This document shows positions 11,322-23,366 of a stretch of DNA of 64,000 bases, piece after piece. Position 1 is the stretch's first letter. Each line of letters starts with the position of its first letter. Made by a program: the position numbers and the translations under genes. The notes below the pieces were generated by a model. That model was not told where the DNA came from and did no database searches. It worked only from the letters and a program-made list of their open reading frames with translations. The DNA is from Capillidium heterosporum (Eukaryota; Entomophthoromycota; Entomophthoromycetes; Entomophthorales; Capillidiaceae): the NCBI GenBank assembly GCA_016630905.1, contig WBMQ01000012.1, forward strand, positions 806,001-870,000. The letters are read 5' to 3'.

Positions 11322-12855
11322 AGTGAAGGATATACTTCTATCTTTTCAAAAGTAGGTACCTAATAAATTATGTAATTTTAAACATTAGTTTGGGGATATA
11401 GTGCGTTTCATTGTAGTTTATTATAGAGACCTAGGTTTCATCTTGTGTAGAGTTTTAATTTAAAACCAACTTACAAACCAAGTATACTTCCTAGAGTCCT
11501 CATCTACGAGTAGTTTGCAAAAGCTTACTTTAGCCTCTTTTTTTAATATTAATAGCTATTTTCGTAGAATTTAGTATTTCGGTCGAAAATTGAAAACTGA
11601 GACCTGCTATAAAACTTTAAATAGATCGATGTGGATGTTCAACTTTGATATTGTAATAAAAACCTACAAACTATGTTACCTAAGGATAAAGTTCAAAGTC
11701 TTAGGTTTAGTGCCAATATCTTTGCCTCTCTACCCTAATCTTAATCCTGTTTTCATAACCCATTTGGTTTGCTTAGCTCCCAATACTCACAGGCAAGTCC
11801 ACTTTGAATCTTATAGCACAGGTATGCTAAAACTCCTCCAGATAGTACCTTGAAGATAAAATAAAACTGTTTTGGCCAAGATAAATAAACTGTAGACTCC
11901 TCTACCCATTGCAGTATGAGGTGTCTTGTCATCCTACAGTTACGGACATATCGTCACATCCAATCTAAGCAAGTCGTACAGTAATTTTAACCATCCATCA
12001 CATTTTCCTATTGTTAGAAATAACTCGTCCTGCATCAGTTCAGTCGAAATTTGGACTTTACACGAGAATAGAACTCATCGTCTTACATGTAACTATCAAG
12101 CCCAAGCTTCAACGTGGTCACTGTAGGAACTTTACCTCCAGCCATAATCCTAAACCATCAATATTTGGAACTGTAAAAGTTTATAAATCTATAAGTTTTA
12201 AAAATAAAGGGATTTCATATAAAATATACAGTTGTTAATTTTGGCTTTATTTGCTGATGCGCTATAAGAACTGCATGGTGATTGAACGTATATTTAAAGT
12301 ACGTAATGCTCAAAAGCATTGTACTTTTCAAGCTTTACTCTGAATAAACTCGACACATGACAAGCTGTAGGAAGTTGAGAAGGGCAGTAATATCTCAATA
12401 AATGAGCTGCAGATACATTTGCTTTTTGAGGGCAGGTTGGTTACATTATCATACTATAGCTACAGTGTTATTTTTAGCAAAACAGGTGCCAAGCCAACTT
12501 CACTGGATTTGGACTAGCAGCTAAATTTAACTATTCTATCAGCAACAACGAATAGCTATATAACTTTATCAATAAGTTGCTGGAATAGCTTAGAAAGTCT
12601 CTAAATGGGCAAGTTTTTCAATTGAAGTGAAAAGATAGTAATTTAATTGACTTTGAATAAAGATTGCAGGTTTGTACAAGTAAATCTTATCAAAAAGGTA
12701 ATTTAATCTATCGATAATGCTTAACATAAAGAAATATTGAGCTAAACCAACGAGAATAATGATAAATAAAGGGTATAAAAACAGCCTTGGATCATTTTTA
12801 TTTGATAATATAAACATAAACATCAAAGATATTACATAATTTTGCCTTAGTTGCT
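11322..12855. other. Intergenic region
   Basis: Several short open frames (for example 11590-11853 and 12011-12238) show no domain, signal peptide or exon structure and look like chance. TATAAAA at 12774-12780 is the likely promoter element of the gene at 12856. Confidence 0.5.
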
Positions 12856-13161
12856 ATGAAATGCTTTATTGTGGCATCCCTTCTCTTTACCTTCGCTTTC
12901 ATCCTCCACTTATTCAACCAAGGAACTGTTCCAAACGATTCTAGATCCAACATCATTTTCACTTATTCAGAGGCAAACAGGATGTGCATGCAATCTCAAG
13001 CCTCGAATCTCGAAATTCATGACGCAGGTTACATTAGTATAGTCTCTAAGCTGTCCTCTCTCATGAAGCGTGTCCTCTTCAAGCATATTCGAGCCAATTC
13101 CAGCATTGTAACTAAGATTACTAAGGAGGAAACGACACTGGCTCTCAAAAAAGATCCCTAG
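12856..13161 (+). CDS. Small secreted protein, short paralog of the protein at 58813-59349
   Basis: A 101-residue protein with an N-terminal hydrophobic signal (MKCFIVASLLFTFAFILHLF). It aligns without gaps over about 85 residues to the 178-residue protein at 58813-59349. Shared positions are MKxF at the start, N..RSN near residue 31, MxMQSQ near 43-48, then I..L.SL..R.LFK near 62-78. No known family was recognised. It stops where the longer paralog continues into a Cys/His-rich segment, so it is either a naturally short member or a 3'-truncated copy. The TATA box sits 76 bases before the ATG, which argues that the promoter is intact. Confidence 0.55.
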   Translation: MKCFIVASLLFTFAFILHLFNQGTVPNDSRSNIIFTYSEANRMCMQSQASNLEIHDAGYISIVSKLSSLMKRVLFKHIRANSSIVTKITKEETTLALKKDP

Positions 13162-14772
13162 GCGCTCAAGTATCATAAGTGAAGGTAAGCAATTATATGT
13201 TTTTAATTAGAAAATTTTTACTATGCGGAAACAAATCTGAAAGCTTTCTATGGTGGCCAGAGTAGCCGAGTTCCACCAAAAAGGTAGCTATTCTAGTTCT
13301 TTTAATTACTTATTGTTTTAAAGCACATTATAAGCCTTAGAAATCCATCAGCCAACTTTAATATTTTAAAGTTCTTTATCACACTCTAGCTACTTTTACC
13401 GAGATAAATATACTATATCTATATCTTGTCATTTCAATTTGAATTAATTCTCATATACCATTTTTATGGGTTGGATAGATAGCTTTTTGCCTTTCATTTT
13501 CTAATACTTTTTAACCTATAGTCTAATTAGCATCACGTAATAGTTGAAATTCTATACCCTTGCATATTTTGATATTTGGTATCGATTTTCAACGCTATAA
13601 AAGTTCATAAATCTAATCTTAATAGGTATAAATACAGATATAACAAAGTAGTGATGTGGTATTCCATGAAACTATTGATAGGATTCACAAACCTTCCATG
13701 AAGCTTTGCTTAAAAAACTAATATAACTTCCAGATGTATAGTAAAAGATCCTAACTTTACAAATGCACTATATATTGGAATTTGAGCTTCTAAGTTGGAG
13801 GTGCTGTTAGCAGTTTTCAAAGCTATATTAAGTATAATTCGGAAGCGATTTATGTTGCCAAACCTTTGTAAAACTGTATAAATTAAAATTCATATCAAAG
13901 AAATCTATTTAAAGAGCCAGCGTATTTAAATGTATGTTTAATGCTAATATAATCAATTTAAAGCAAATTTCAATATATAAAAGGGATGTTTTAAGATGAG
14001 TTTAAAATGTATAGAACTCATTTTAATAAATGCTAATTTGCCAATAATAAGCAAAATTTACATAACTGTTCATCTAACTTTTGATGCTGTATTGCGGATA
14101 TATATGTTAAACTACGTAAAGTTTGCATATTACTGGTAGACCAGCATTTAAATTGCGAGATTAACACAGTTTATTCCAAAAAAGTAAGAATTGATCGGTG
14201 GATTTCAGCAACATTGATTAAGCTCTAATTTGCAATATATTTATCGATGAAGTTGGCTAGCTGCTTATGGGTTGGAATTGGGAGAGATGCTAAGTGTTGA
14301 TATGAAATTGTATCAGATATATACCACTGTAAGTTGGACTTTTCAAGTATAAAAATCACATTTAAAGCTTTTTTATATAGGAAGTATAGTGTATATGTGA
14401 GTATGACCCATGTTAGGATTGTAAGCTCTTTAAGTGTAGCTTGGAATCGTTGCCCATTGTAAACTGAAGCAAAAATAGATTCCAGTTGATTTTTAACAAT
14501 CTATGACTACTGCACCATTGATTTAATTTAAAATAGGACTACAAAGTTCTACATACGCTCCAATTTAAACTTGCAGCCATTTATGCCACACTAACCTTCC
14601 CAATTACTTGAAATGTAGCTATCCCTTTCTTGATTCTGCTTTTCTTCAGTAAGGACTCACCCAACTTTCTTCAAACCAAATTCTACTAAATAACTCACAT
14701 CATCAGTTAAATTGATCCAAGACTCAATCTTAATTCTCAGCTACTTTACAGTAGCATTTTCAAGTCCAAATT
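13162..14772. other. AT-rich intergenic region
   Basis: No open frame of note, no RNA gene and no organised repeat was recognised in this 1.6 kb stretch. Confidence 0.5.
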
Positions 14773-16031
14773 ATGTATATTAATTTTGACATCCTATTCG
14801 AATCTATAGTAGAAGAGACTTTGAGTTACTTGAGGGATAAAGACATTCGAGATCCAAAATATTGTAGCAAGCAGTTCACCACAAATCTGTTGATCAAGCT
14901 CTATAGCGCAGTCCACAATGATGGACTGCTCGAATAAGGAGCTTACGATACTTTAGGTAAAAGTATGGTAAGTATATCTGAGAGTCAAATAGTGGGGTAG
15001 ATTGTGATTTTTTCGATCCCATATTCAAAGTGCCATACAAGTCGAAGGAGTTTACTTTGAAATTGGACAACACAGTTTCAACCAAGATAGATTTCCAATA
15101 CATTCTCCAAAACTTTGTCCATTTAAACCTAGAACTGAAGCTCAATAGCTATGAACCCAAAAGGGTGCATTTAAATTTAAGTGCTATAGACTTGTGATTA
15201 AAAATCCCATTTATCTTGAGCGTTCCTTCAGCCACGATCCCATAATTTGTGATTGAATATTTACAGTAAAGATGTCTTCACCATCATCAATTTGTACTTT
15301 CTCAATTTGAAAGTGCTACAATTGGATCTAGCTATACCGGATATTTGAGTAGCATTACAATAAAATTTATAACCTCAAAAGTTTAGTATTGGCCACCACA
15401 AGCTACATATAGAACTTATCTCTCTTCATTGTTTCCTACAGATCAAGTGCTTAAGTTTCGAAAATATAAAAGTATTGGAACCGAATGATACGATCGTTTC
15501 ATCATATATAGGTTCGAATGGCAGGAAAGTTTGAGTTTGATGGCTGAGGTTATATATATATAGGATTCCCAAAAACTTCTCAATCTCAAATATATCGACC
15601 TAAACTTATCTTGAACTTTCACTAGTAACGCAATACATGTCTTACTCTCACTACTTAGACTAATGCAGATGACCCTCTCGGGCAACACCAACGACTATCT
15701 GTTCAAAAATGACAAATACATCAGTTCCATCGTAAATTTGAAGCTTCTGGAGAAAGTTGAGTTGGATTGTGACTTTCTCCAAACCCTACAATTACATATT
15801 CTTTTGCTTGTTAGCTTGATGATCCATCCTTTAAGCGACTTATCCTATAAGTTTCTTGATACCAGCTCTGATGAAAAATATTTCTAAACTAATTTAAAGT
15901 TGCTATTCCTTAATATTTCAAGCAACAAAACTAGATTCATCAATTGAATAAAAAGGAACTCTTCCGATGGCTTCATCAATTATACTTATAAGCGTCTTAC
16001 TACTAGAAGTACGATGAGCCTCTTTACTTAA
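14773..16031 (+). pseudogene. F-box/LRR protein pseudogene (subfamily A)
   Basis: Translation of the plus strand, changing frame several times, follows the intact gene at 34195-35577 from end to end. The N-terminus reads VEETLSYLRDKDI and KYCSKQFTTNLL (F-box), interrupted by a stop near 14935. Then come KSKEFTLKLDN and QNFVHLNLEL, later KLLNLKYIDLNLS followed by a stop, then SSIVNLKLL. The C-terminus GFINYTYKRLTTRSTMSLF matches the paralog's last residues before a stop at 16029-16031. At least four stops or frame changes are visible, so it cannot make the full protein. F-box proteins are substrate adaptors of SCF ubiquitin ligases. The start is set by the paralog's alignment. Confidence 0.85.
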
Positions 16032-16592
16032 AGTAACGGTAGTTTGTTTTTCTATTTTTCCTATACATTTATGCAAATTTTTTCTTACCTTCCAATATTC
16101 ATCTTTTGATTGATATTACGGATGCACATTACCTTTTTATTGTACCTATTTGAAATTCAATTGCAATTCACATATATTTAAACTATTTCAAAATTTTCTT
16201 TTTAGCTCAATACTTTATAGACTAAATGCCATTGTATATTTTATTAATGAGCCTTTGAAAGCTTAGGTATATATATGATATATACTTTGGTTTAAGATTT
16301 CCTTAATTAGATTTACATAGCATAATGGCTTGCAATTATCTTAAAAGATCATTCCAGCTCTAAAGGTATTAATGCTGCTGTTAAAATAGATTTATATCTC
16401 GTATAGATGGTCAGTTTATATTAAAACTAAATATATTTCCTTTGGATCCAACTTTTATTTCTTGTACAACTTTTCAACTTTGTCCACTTTGTAGATTTTC
16501 AATGTCGTAATAGTTTATTCCTAACGATTCATCTTTTCCATAAAGCAAAATTTTCAAGCAGTAAGCTTTAGTTTCCAACTTTCAAGCATTCA
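16032..16592. other. Intergenic region upstream of the TFIIIC gene
   Basis: AT-rich. Contains the presumed promoter of the gene at 16593; no other feature was seen. Confidence 0.5.
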
Positions 16593-19119
16593 ATGACCTT
16601 GACCGACAACCAAATGGAAATTGAAGAAAATAAGATACGAGTTGGGGATATATCTCCAGCCTTGAAATCTTTATTCACCTGCAAACTTCAAAGCATTCCA
16701 ATCGATAAGATATTGCTGTACGGGTACGGTTCCATCAACCAACTTGTATTTATTTAGAAATGAAGCTCTCAACTGATACCAGCTAGGAATTTATTTACAA
16801 TTCAATCGACAACAAAGCCAAGTATCAAGTCAACAAGAAGTTTTTCAACTTGCCCAGTTTCACCGACTTAGTCCCAGCTGGTTAGTTTTTTATACTAAAT
16901 TTTAGTAACCAACTAAAAGTTTGGGTAAATAGCCCCCTACAAGAAGGTCGATCTGGAAGGCTTTACTTTTCAAAATTTAGCGATTTCGGAACCTATGTTC
17001 GGTACCCATAGAAAGTAGTTGTTTTTACTATGTTTTTTAACTTAAAGTTTGTAAGTCGATTAGCAGCTCAAATTTCTATAGATGGGCAGGCACTTATTTC
17101 CCAAGTGAACTACTCGGTTGAAACGAACGAGGTAAAGTTTTAGTAGCTTTTTGTACTAAACTTTTAGCACATCTGGTTTCTACACAAGCCGCTGACTCAT
17201 ATGTCGAAGCAGAGCATATATGTACCGGAAGCTTCAGGTATCAATAGATATTGTATATTTTTATGTTTACACTTCATTTTCATAGCGGTTGCATTTTCAG
17301 AGTTACTTTTGAATAGAGAATTCCCTGCCTGTGTATTTGCCCTGGCTACTTTAGAAAGCACTGTCTATTTGTATATTATAGAGAACGGCTGTATCTCTGC
17401 TCTTGGAAAACCAATTTCCATTCCAGGCATCGCATTTCTCCTTAAATTTAGAAAGCTGGATTCTGGTACGATTTTATTACTTTCATTTAGTTTTGACAGC
17501 TTTTAGGAAGCCTTAAGAACAGTATAAAACTTGTTGCAGCAGTAGATGGAAGCATCGTTATAATAACAATCCCTGTATCTATCCCGACTTCTAATGAAAT
17601 TCACTCTAATCAGCCCGACACCCTCACCATAGGAAAACCTCTTAAACTAACTACTCCAAAGGTTACGAATATATCTTTACCATACGGTGGACTGGCGTTG
17701 GATCTGTTTACTGACATCAGTTCAAAATACCCAATAGTAGCAGCTTTAGCCAACCGCGTTGTAGTCATTGACGCGACCAACACTTGCGTATCATTATCAA
17801 TTCCATCTGGTCCTTCTATAGTTGGTAATCTCTTTAGCTTTTACGGATCTAACCCAAGTTTAGGGCTACAAGCTGTCGGTGACAGATTTATTGTCGCACT
17901 AAACGACTTTTCACTCATCGACTTTTCGGTGCCGGAGGTGGACGACGGGTACCTATTCGTTGAACAAATCCCTATGATGAAAGTCATTAGCCAGAAGGTG
18001 GCGGATGCCGTCAACGAACTGTACGCTGATAGTCAAACCTGCTCCGACAGAATCGACCTACTCCACGCTGTATTTTCTCCCAACGGTCTGACAATGACCA
18101 CCATTCTCCGCAAGTTTCTCCACACTAAAGGGGCGGTCGACGTCAAGATCGTAAGAATCGACCTGTCTGGTATGATTGGGTTCCCCCAGCAGTTGCTGAA
18201 AGACTGCTCGTATCAGAAGTTGAAAGGTAAGCTTATTAAAGCTTATTTATTTACAAAGCTCGATCCAGCCATTTATGGACCGCAGGTCAGATTATCCTCC
18301 AAGCTATACGACGTGATACCGGATAGCTTTCAGCACCGGTTCTTGGGCGACGAGTTCTTCGATCCATTCATGTTAGCCCTGGACTGCTGGCTTCAGGATA
18401 GCGAGTCCCTCCTCATGTAACCTGCTCCAAACCTTTCTTCTACTTATCTCCACTAGAAACCTTGACCTAGCTGATCTCAGTTCTCTCGACTTTGGTAGAT
18501 TCCTTACCTTCATTTTCCATAAGCTAGATGTAACTTATTATTATCCAATGCCCTTGCGCCTAATCACATATAATAGGTTTGGTTTATTGATGAGCTGCGG
18601 AATCGAGACCACTTTCGACAGCTGGTTGAACACGTCGATAGGTGGCGTCTCATTAATTCGATCGTCTATCTAAACTACACTTTCAAAACTCTAGGAGTTC
18701 AAGCAATCAACACCTTAGATCTATTTACCAGTACTACTCAACGCTACATTGATGAGTTGGATCAAATCAACATATCAGATGGACCTACCTTGGAAACCCA
18801 GCCACTCAAATCGATCCTTCTAGATATAGTTTCCCAGATCGAACCTCCCTCCCAACTTTCCAACCTACAATGTCCATGGTGTCTTCAATCTAATTCCAAC
18901 TGGGACACACGCACTTTCACCTTCACCTGCGCCAACAACCACCCTACCTTCCAAGTAGGCCTATGCCGAGTCTCTTTCAAACCTATAGTCGAAGTGGGAC
19001 TCGAATGTGCCACCTGCAACTTCCAAATATGTAAGACTGCCTTAACCTCTGGCCTTTCCAAAGTAGTGACTTCTAACTGTCCTGAATGCTCAGATGTCTT
19101 GGAGCAGTACCAGGTATGA
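16593..19119 (+). CDS. Probable TFIIIC subunit with N-terminal beta-propeller and zf-TFIIIC domain (TFIIIC90/Sfc9-like)
   Basis: TFIIIC binds internal promoters of tRNA and other Pol III genes and recruits TFIIIB. Nine exons are proposed: 16593-16745, 16787-16880, 16933-17001, 17064-17131, 17168-17237, 17286-17465, 17507-18416, 18457-18529 and 18577-19119. Together they give 2160 bases, exactly 720 codons, which supports the model. The N-terminal half has blade-like segments (FPACVFALATLESTVYLYII, KLVAAVDGSIVII). The C-terminus has the zinc-finger pattern CPWC, then CANNHPTFQVGLCRVSF, then CATC and CPEC, typical of zf-TFIIIC (C..C, GH-type turn, C..C). Length is near S. pombe Sfc9. The 42 bases at 18227-18268 have intron-like ends and are a multiple of three, so they may or may not be spliced. 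The exact subunit name is uncertain. Confidence 0.72.
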
Positions 19120-19459
19120 TAGATGTAAGATAAAAATTTAGAGATTTCCAATAAAAACTGTATCTTTATATGGATTAAAATCCATTCCGACTACTATGAA
19201 TTTATTATACTAGCTTAATGAATCTATATTCAATTGATATTAACACTCAAGAAGCTTGATATAATAAAAATTAATTCTATACTAGGCTATTTATGAATTA
19301 AATATATCAAATTTTCATCATTGTATGTATATCTGATGTTAACCTAGTGATAACTAGTATTAAAATAAACACATGTATTTTGATAGCTATCCATTGAACA
19401 TTTTTAACTAAAAGCAGCCTACAAAATTGAATGCATGTATCTTCACCTAAATTTCAACC
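19120..19459. other. Intergenic spacer
   Basis: Short AT-rich spacer between convergent genes. Nothing recognised. Confidence 0.5.
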
Positions 19460-20640
19460 TTACAAAGCTTGGGTTTCATTCAATAGCCTAGTAGTAGAGA
19501 TGTAAGTATTTTCTTTAAATTACTTTTCATCAAAGGAATTGATCTCGACTATTCAAATCATTAGATTCACCAAGTTAAATCTTTAGCTTTCTTCGGAACT
19601 ATCTTTCAAAGCTCTTAACAACCTGGATTTTAGGCTGATAAACATGAAAAAGGCGACTTGGAAGGTAGGATCCAACAGAAAGGTTATGCAGTTGAAAGTT
19701 CCTAAGAGTTATATGAAATATTAGATTGTTTGATATTACAGAGAAACTACCATTTCCAACTCCGGCTCAAATGACAAGAAAGGGACTATCGACAATGTTT
19801 ATATTCAACAAATTTCGTACCACATAACCACTTAGATAGAGCAAGGATCCAAATATTCTATAAACAGTCAATATATATTTTATAAAAGAATAGTTACATT
19901 CGAAGTACGAACTTTTTGGCAAATTCATATTGTTTTTGTTGAGTAATTGAGCTAGTTTCTTCATAATACATGATAGTTATAGCGACAGTCTTAATATTTT
20001 TCTCTAATTTTAAGATGATTAAAATACTTGCAGCCAAACAGTACATCATAGTAGCTATTATAATGAGTACCATCAAGAAGTGGATAACTTTGATCTGCAA
20101 TTCGTAATCCTTTATGTAGCAGAAATTATTTCTGCTCTTGCCAAATATCCCTATCGCTTACCAATAACATTAGTACAGCTTTATTAAAAGCTGTGGTTAT
20201 CATAAACTAGAACCAGTAACAGTAGAGAAAATCCAAACGATACATTCTAGTACCTGTACTCCTACCTCCTATTAAAAGACCTACTCTCTACGAAAACTAG
20301 CTACAGGTTCGTAGTTATAACAATTTCCAAGAAGTAATAGATATACCTGCTTAGTATCATAAATAGTCCTAAAAAGGAACAGTAAGTTCCTTTGGGAGTC
20401 TTTATGTAATAACTGCTACCCCAGTCAAGAGACGTAAACTTGATCTATTAACTTTTTGTTGTTGGATTATAAGTAAACTTCAGGGTGATAGATTGAAGAA
20501 TTTTGAAGAATTGCAGAAGAATCAGCAAGGTTAGAGGTAAGTAGGACAAAAGCAAACCTAGATGATTGAGGTAAGGAACAATAAGATTGAAGAGTTCCAT
20601 GACCGAGCTTCGAGGATTCATATTCTCCAAATTCAGTAGG
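19460..20640 (-). pseudogene. Decayed seven-transmembrane receptor (cAMP-receptor/Git3-like), copy A
   Basis: Reading the minus strand, hydrophobic segments appear in the order of a 7TM receptor and match the neighbouring copy B. They are TM1 (LGLLLSYLPLTLLILLQFF), TYCSFLGLF (start of TM3), TM5 (FLMVLIIIATMMYCLAASIL), a basic loop (KKFVLR), TM7 (LYLSGYVVRNLLNI), then GTFNCITFLLDPTFQ and a final exon RLLNETQAL before a stop at 19460-19462. The frame is broken by consecutive stops after TM1 and by TGA in TM7 where copy B has TGG. The small late introns are conserved with copy B. It is a tandem duplicate now inactive. The receptor class is inferred from topology and the conserved Cys before TM3. 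Confidence 0.65.
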
Positions 20641-21496
20641 TGGTTGGATTGGCTATCTATATTTTGAAATTTTGTGTAGGTAGGGTGGCTGGGTTTTTTA
20701 AGATGTAACTATTTAAAAAACTAATAAAAGCTAACTAAAAGAAAAAATACTGATATGGGATTTTGTGGTATATAAAGGATGAAAATAACTTTACTAATAT
20801 ACACCAGATGCCATGAATTCTTTAGATAATTAGAGGTTTGGATAGTTTGCACTATAAAAATGTTGTTGAGGCTGGATTATTCGTAACCATCTTTGTAAAA
20901 AATTTCAAAAGCATATAGTTCAAAAATAGGGATATGAACTAGGCCTTGAGAACCAAAGGATTCGTTTCTATTAAATAATATCAAAATGCCATCTATGTTA
21001 CAGTTTTATTTCTTGTAAACTAATCAGTGTTATAAAGAAATTGGTTCTTTGTATAGATAACTTGAGTACGAAGGAGTGTAAAAGCTGCGTAAGCTATCTG
21101 TTATTTCCAACATATGAACATTAATTATCAAAGTTGAAAATGGATTTTCAATCACCTTCTAATATGCAATCACTAAAATATAGAGTATTTGCTTAATTTA
21201 GTATATATAATTGGCAATGAATTGAAATAAACTTTAGCCAAAGTAATCTTGAGAATTTTGCAAGATACTCAAGAAATCAGCTTACACTTTTAAATTAAAT
21301 TAACAAGGATTGCCAATAAAAAATATTGAAAGTGTTCAACAAAAGAAAAGCAATCGTATCTATCGATATATATTAAATAACTAAATACTAAAATGTACAA
21401 CTACAAATTAATTTTATCAAATCTCTTCATTTCTACCTTTAAGCTTAAAGCTAAGTATTTATTGTACAACTCAACATCAACTTTACCTTTCCTATT
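20641..21496. other. Spacer between the two receptor copies
   Basis: AT-rich 0.85 kb between tandem copies. No gene was recognised. Confidence 0.45.
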
Positions 21497-22840
21497 TTAC
21501 AAACCTTGAGTACCACCCAATAACCTAGATGCTGGTACGTAAACTTCATCTTTGAATTGAGACTCTTCCTCATCAACGCTATTGATTTCAACTACATAAC
21601 TATTAGTCCATATCCTATAGTATAGATTTTACCTTCTTCTGTAGTACTACCATACTTCCTTTGCACTACCTTTGATTTACAGTACCTGTAGAGATGTACA
21701 ACCGCAAGCTGAAAAGTAGGATCCAGCAGAAAATTTATACAATTGAAAGTTCCTATCGAAGCTAATTATATTAGTTTAATAATGATAAAAATGATACCAT
21801 TTCCATATCCCGACCAAATTTTCAGAAAGGTACTATCAATATGGTTCAAGTTGTAGATACTGCGAACTACGAACCCACTTAAACATACTAGGCAGAAAAC
21901 TGGACTGAATATACTATATATAAAATGAAGTTGATAAATATAAAACTAAAAAAACTACATGTGAAATAAGCTTCCTTATAAACTTTTGACGTCGCTTACA
22001 CCTTCCTACATCGGCTGGTCCAGAGTAGGATGGTTCAGTTACCACAGCGACACTACGTCTCTGTAGCTTAATAGCTACCAATATACCAACAATCAAACAA
22101 TAGATAACCGCTACCAGCATAATCCAAGTAACTAAAGAGAAGTTGAGAAGTTCGGTTTGATTGTAGGGTTCTTTTATATAGCAGTAGTGGAACCTATCTC
22201 TACCGAATATGCCTATAACTTTAACTAGTTTCAATAAAATAAGGATATGTACTAAAAATTACTATAAAGTGGAACGGATAAACTTAAAGCTATTATAAAA
22301 GAAATACACCAGTAGTAATATTCCCACCTTCCATCAAAGGGCTTATTTAAGAGAAGTACTAAATGTAAATTGATAGCTATCGAGATATTTAAAATGCAAT
22401 AGAGCTGTCGTTGGAACATTGTGAAAAGCCTATGAAACTACATAACGGGCTTTGAGGTGTGGTAGAGTAATAGAAACCGGCTATATGGCCCATTAGGTCG
22501 ATAATTGAAATACCAGTTATAAGACGTAGACTTAAACGATCAATAAGTTTTTGTTGTAGAGGTCTAAAATTGGACTATAAAGGTTAGTAGGTGGAATTGA
22601 GGATGACTGATAAGAAATTACACAAGATGGCCATGGGTATTGGAGGTAGAAAGGATAGGATTAAACTTAAGTAACCTATAGATTGGACTAAACCTTTGAA
22701 AAAGGTTAGTGGATCGGTCTGAGTCTGCATCTTTAGGAAATGTTGGTCGTTCTAAATTTGAAATGAAAAGGCAGGTTTGTAGATAGTGATTTCGATCTAG
22801 GTTAAGTAGAGTTAAGGCAAACATCTGTAATGGGAGACTT
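21497..22840 (-). pseudogene. Seven-transmembrane receptor (cAMP-receptor/Git3-like), copy B, frame-disrupted
   Basis: Better preserved tandem sister of copy A. On the minus strand: TM1 (GYLSLILSFLPPIPMAILC, exon from 22687), TM2 (RLITGISIIDLMGHIAGFYY), PLCSFIGF, TM3 (ISIAINLHLVLLL), then NKPFDGRWEYYYW and TM4 (ISFIIALSLSVPLY). An intron 22225-22262 follows, then FGRDRFHYCYI, TM5 (WIMLVAVIYCLIVGILVAI), TM7 (VCLSGFVVRSIYNLNHID, then IWSGYGNG). The last coding exons are GTFNCINFLLDPTFQ and a tail ending VPASRLLGGTQGL at 21497. A run of four T before TM3 puts it out of frame by one base, and the TM6 splice does not keep phase, so at least two disruptions are present. The ligand is unknown. Confidence 0.62.
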
Positions 22841-23366
22841 TAGTATCCTATTTATAATGCTACAAGAACTTTGGTAAAAAGTAGGCAGCATCCTTACTTT
22901 TAAAAATAGTTCGGATAATTAGCTTTGATATGTAGTAGGTTAACTTGTTACGAACTTACCACGTAATATATATTCTTTAAGAGATTGGTTTGATGTTTTA
23001 GGCTCATAGGTTTTAGTCAACTTTCCGTTGGTGTTATAGTGGTGGCTTTTGGATATCAAGGTATCGGTAAGATCTATTTCAGCTTTAAACCCAAATATTG
23101 ACCTTTACTCCCTTTCAATATCATCGGATCAATGGTGTAGCCTCAAACACAGCTATTTAAGGCGTATTGAAATAGGCTAAGCTAGACAAGATTCACCTTA
23201 AGAGCTAAACACTTAGACGACATCGTCTAAATCTATGCGCTACCTATTATATGATTGAGTTTGATAAGTTTTTAAACTAGATAATTAAAAACTTTTGTAT
23301 CAAAAGCATAGGCCAAAAAAATTAAGAGATTTAATACAACACTCAAGTAAATACAAGCTAGGTGAC
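22841..23366. other. Intergenic region
   Basis: Between the receptor copy and the 3' end of the guanylate kinase gene. Nothing recognised. Confidence 0.5.

Noticed and set aside
11590-12238. Several 65-90 codon frames in the 11.5-12.3 kb spacer
   Set aside because: No ATG in good context, no domain or signal peptide, no paralog in the window.
13245-13320. Possible tRNA-like segment (TGGTGGCCAGAGT... GAGTTCCACC)
   Set aside because: No cloverleaf can be formed and there is no proper B box; no tRNA gene was convincingly seen anywhere in the window.
16980-17063. Stop codons in the TFIIIC gene near 17015-17100 as evidence of a pseudogene
   Set aside because: Using the GTACCC donor at 17002 and TAG at 17063 keeps the frame, and all nine exons then sum to a whole number of codons.
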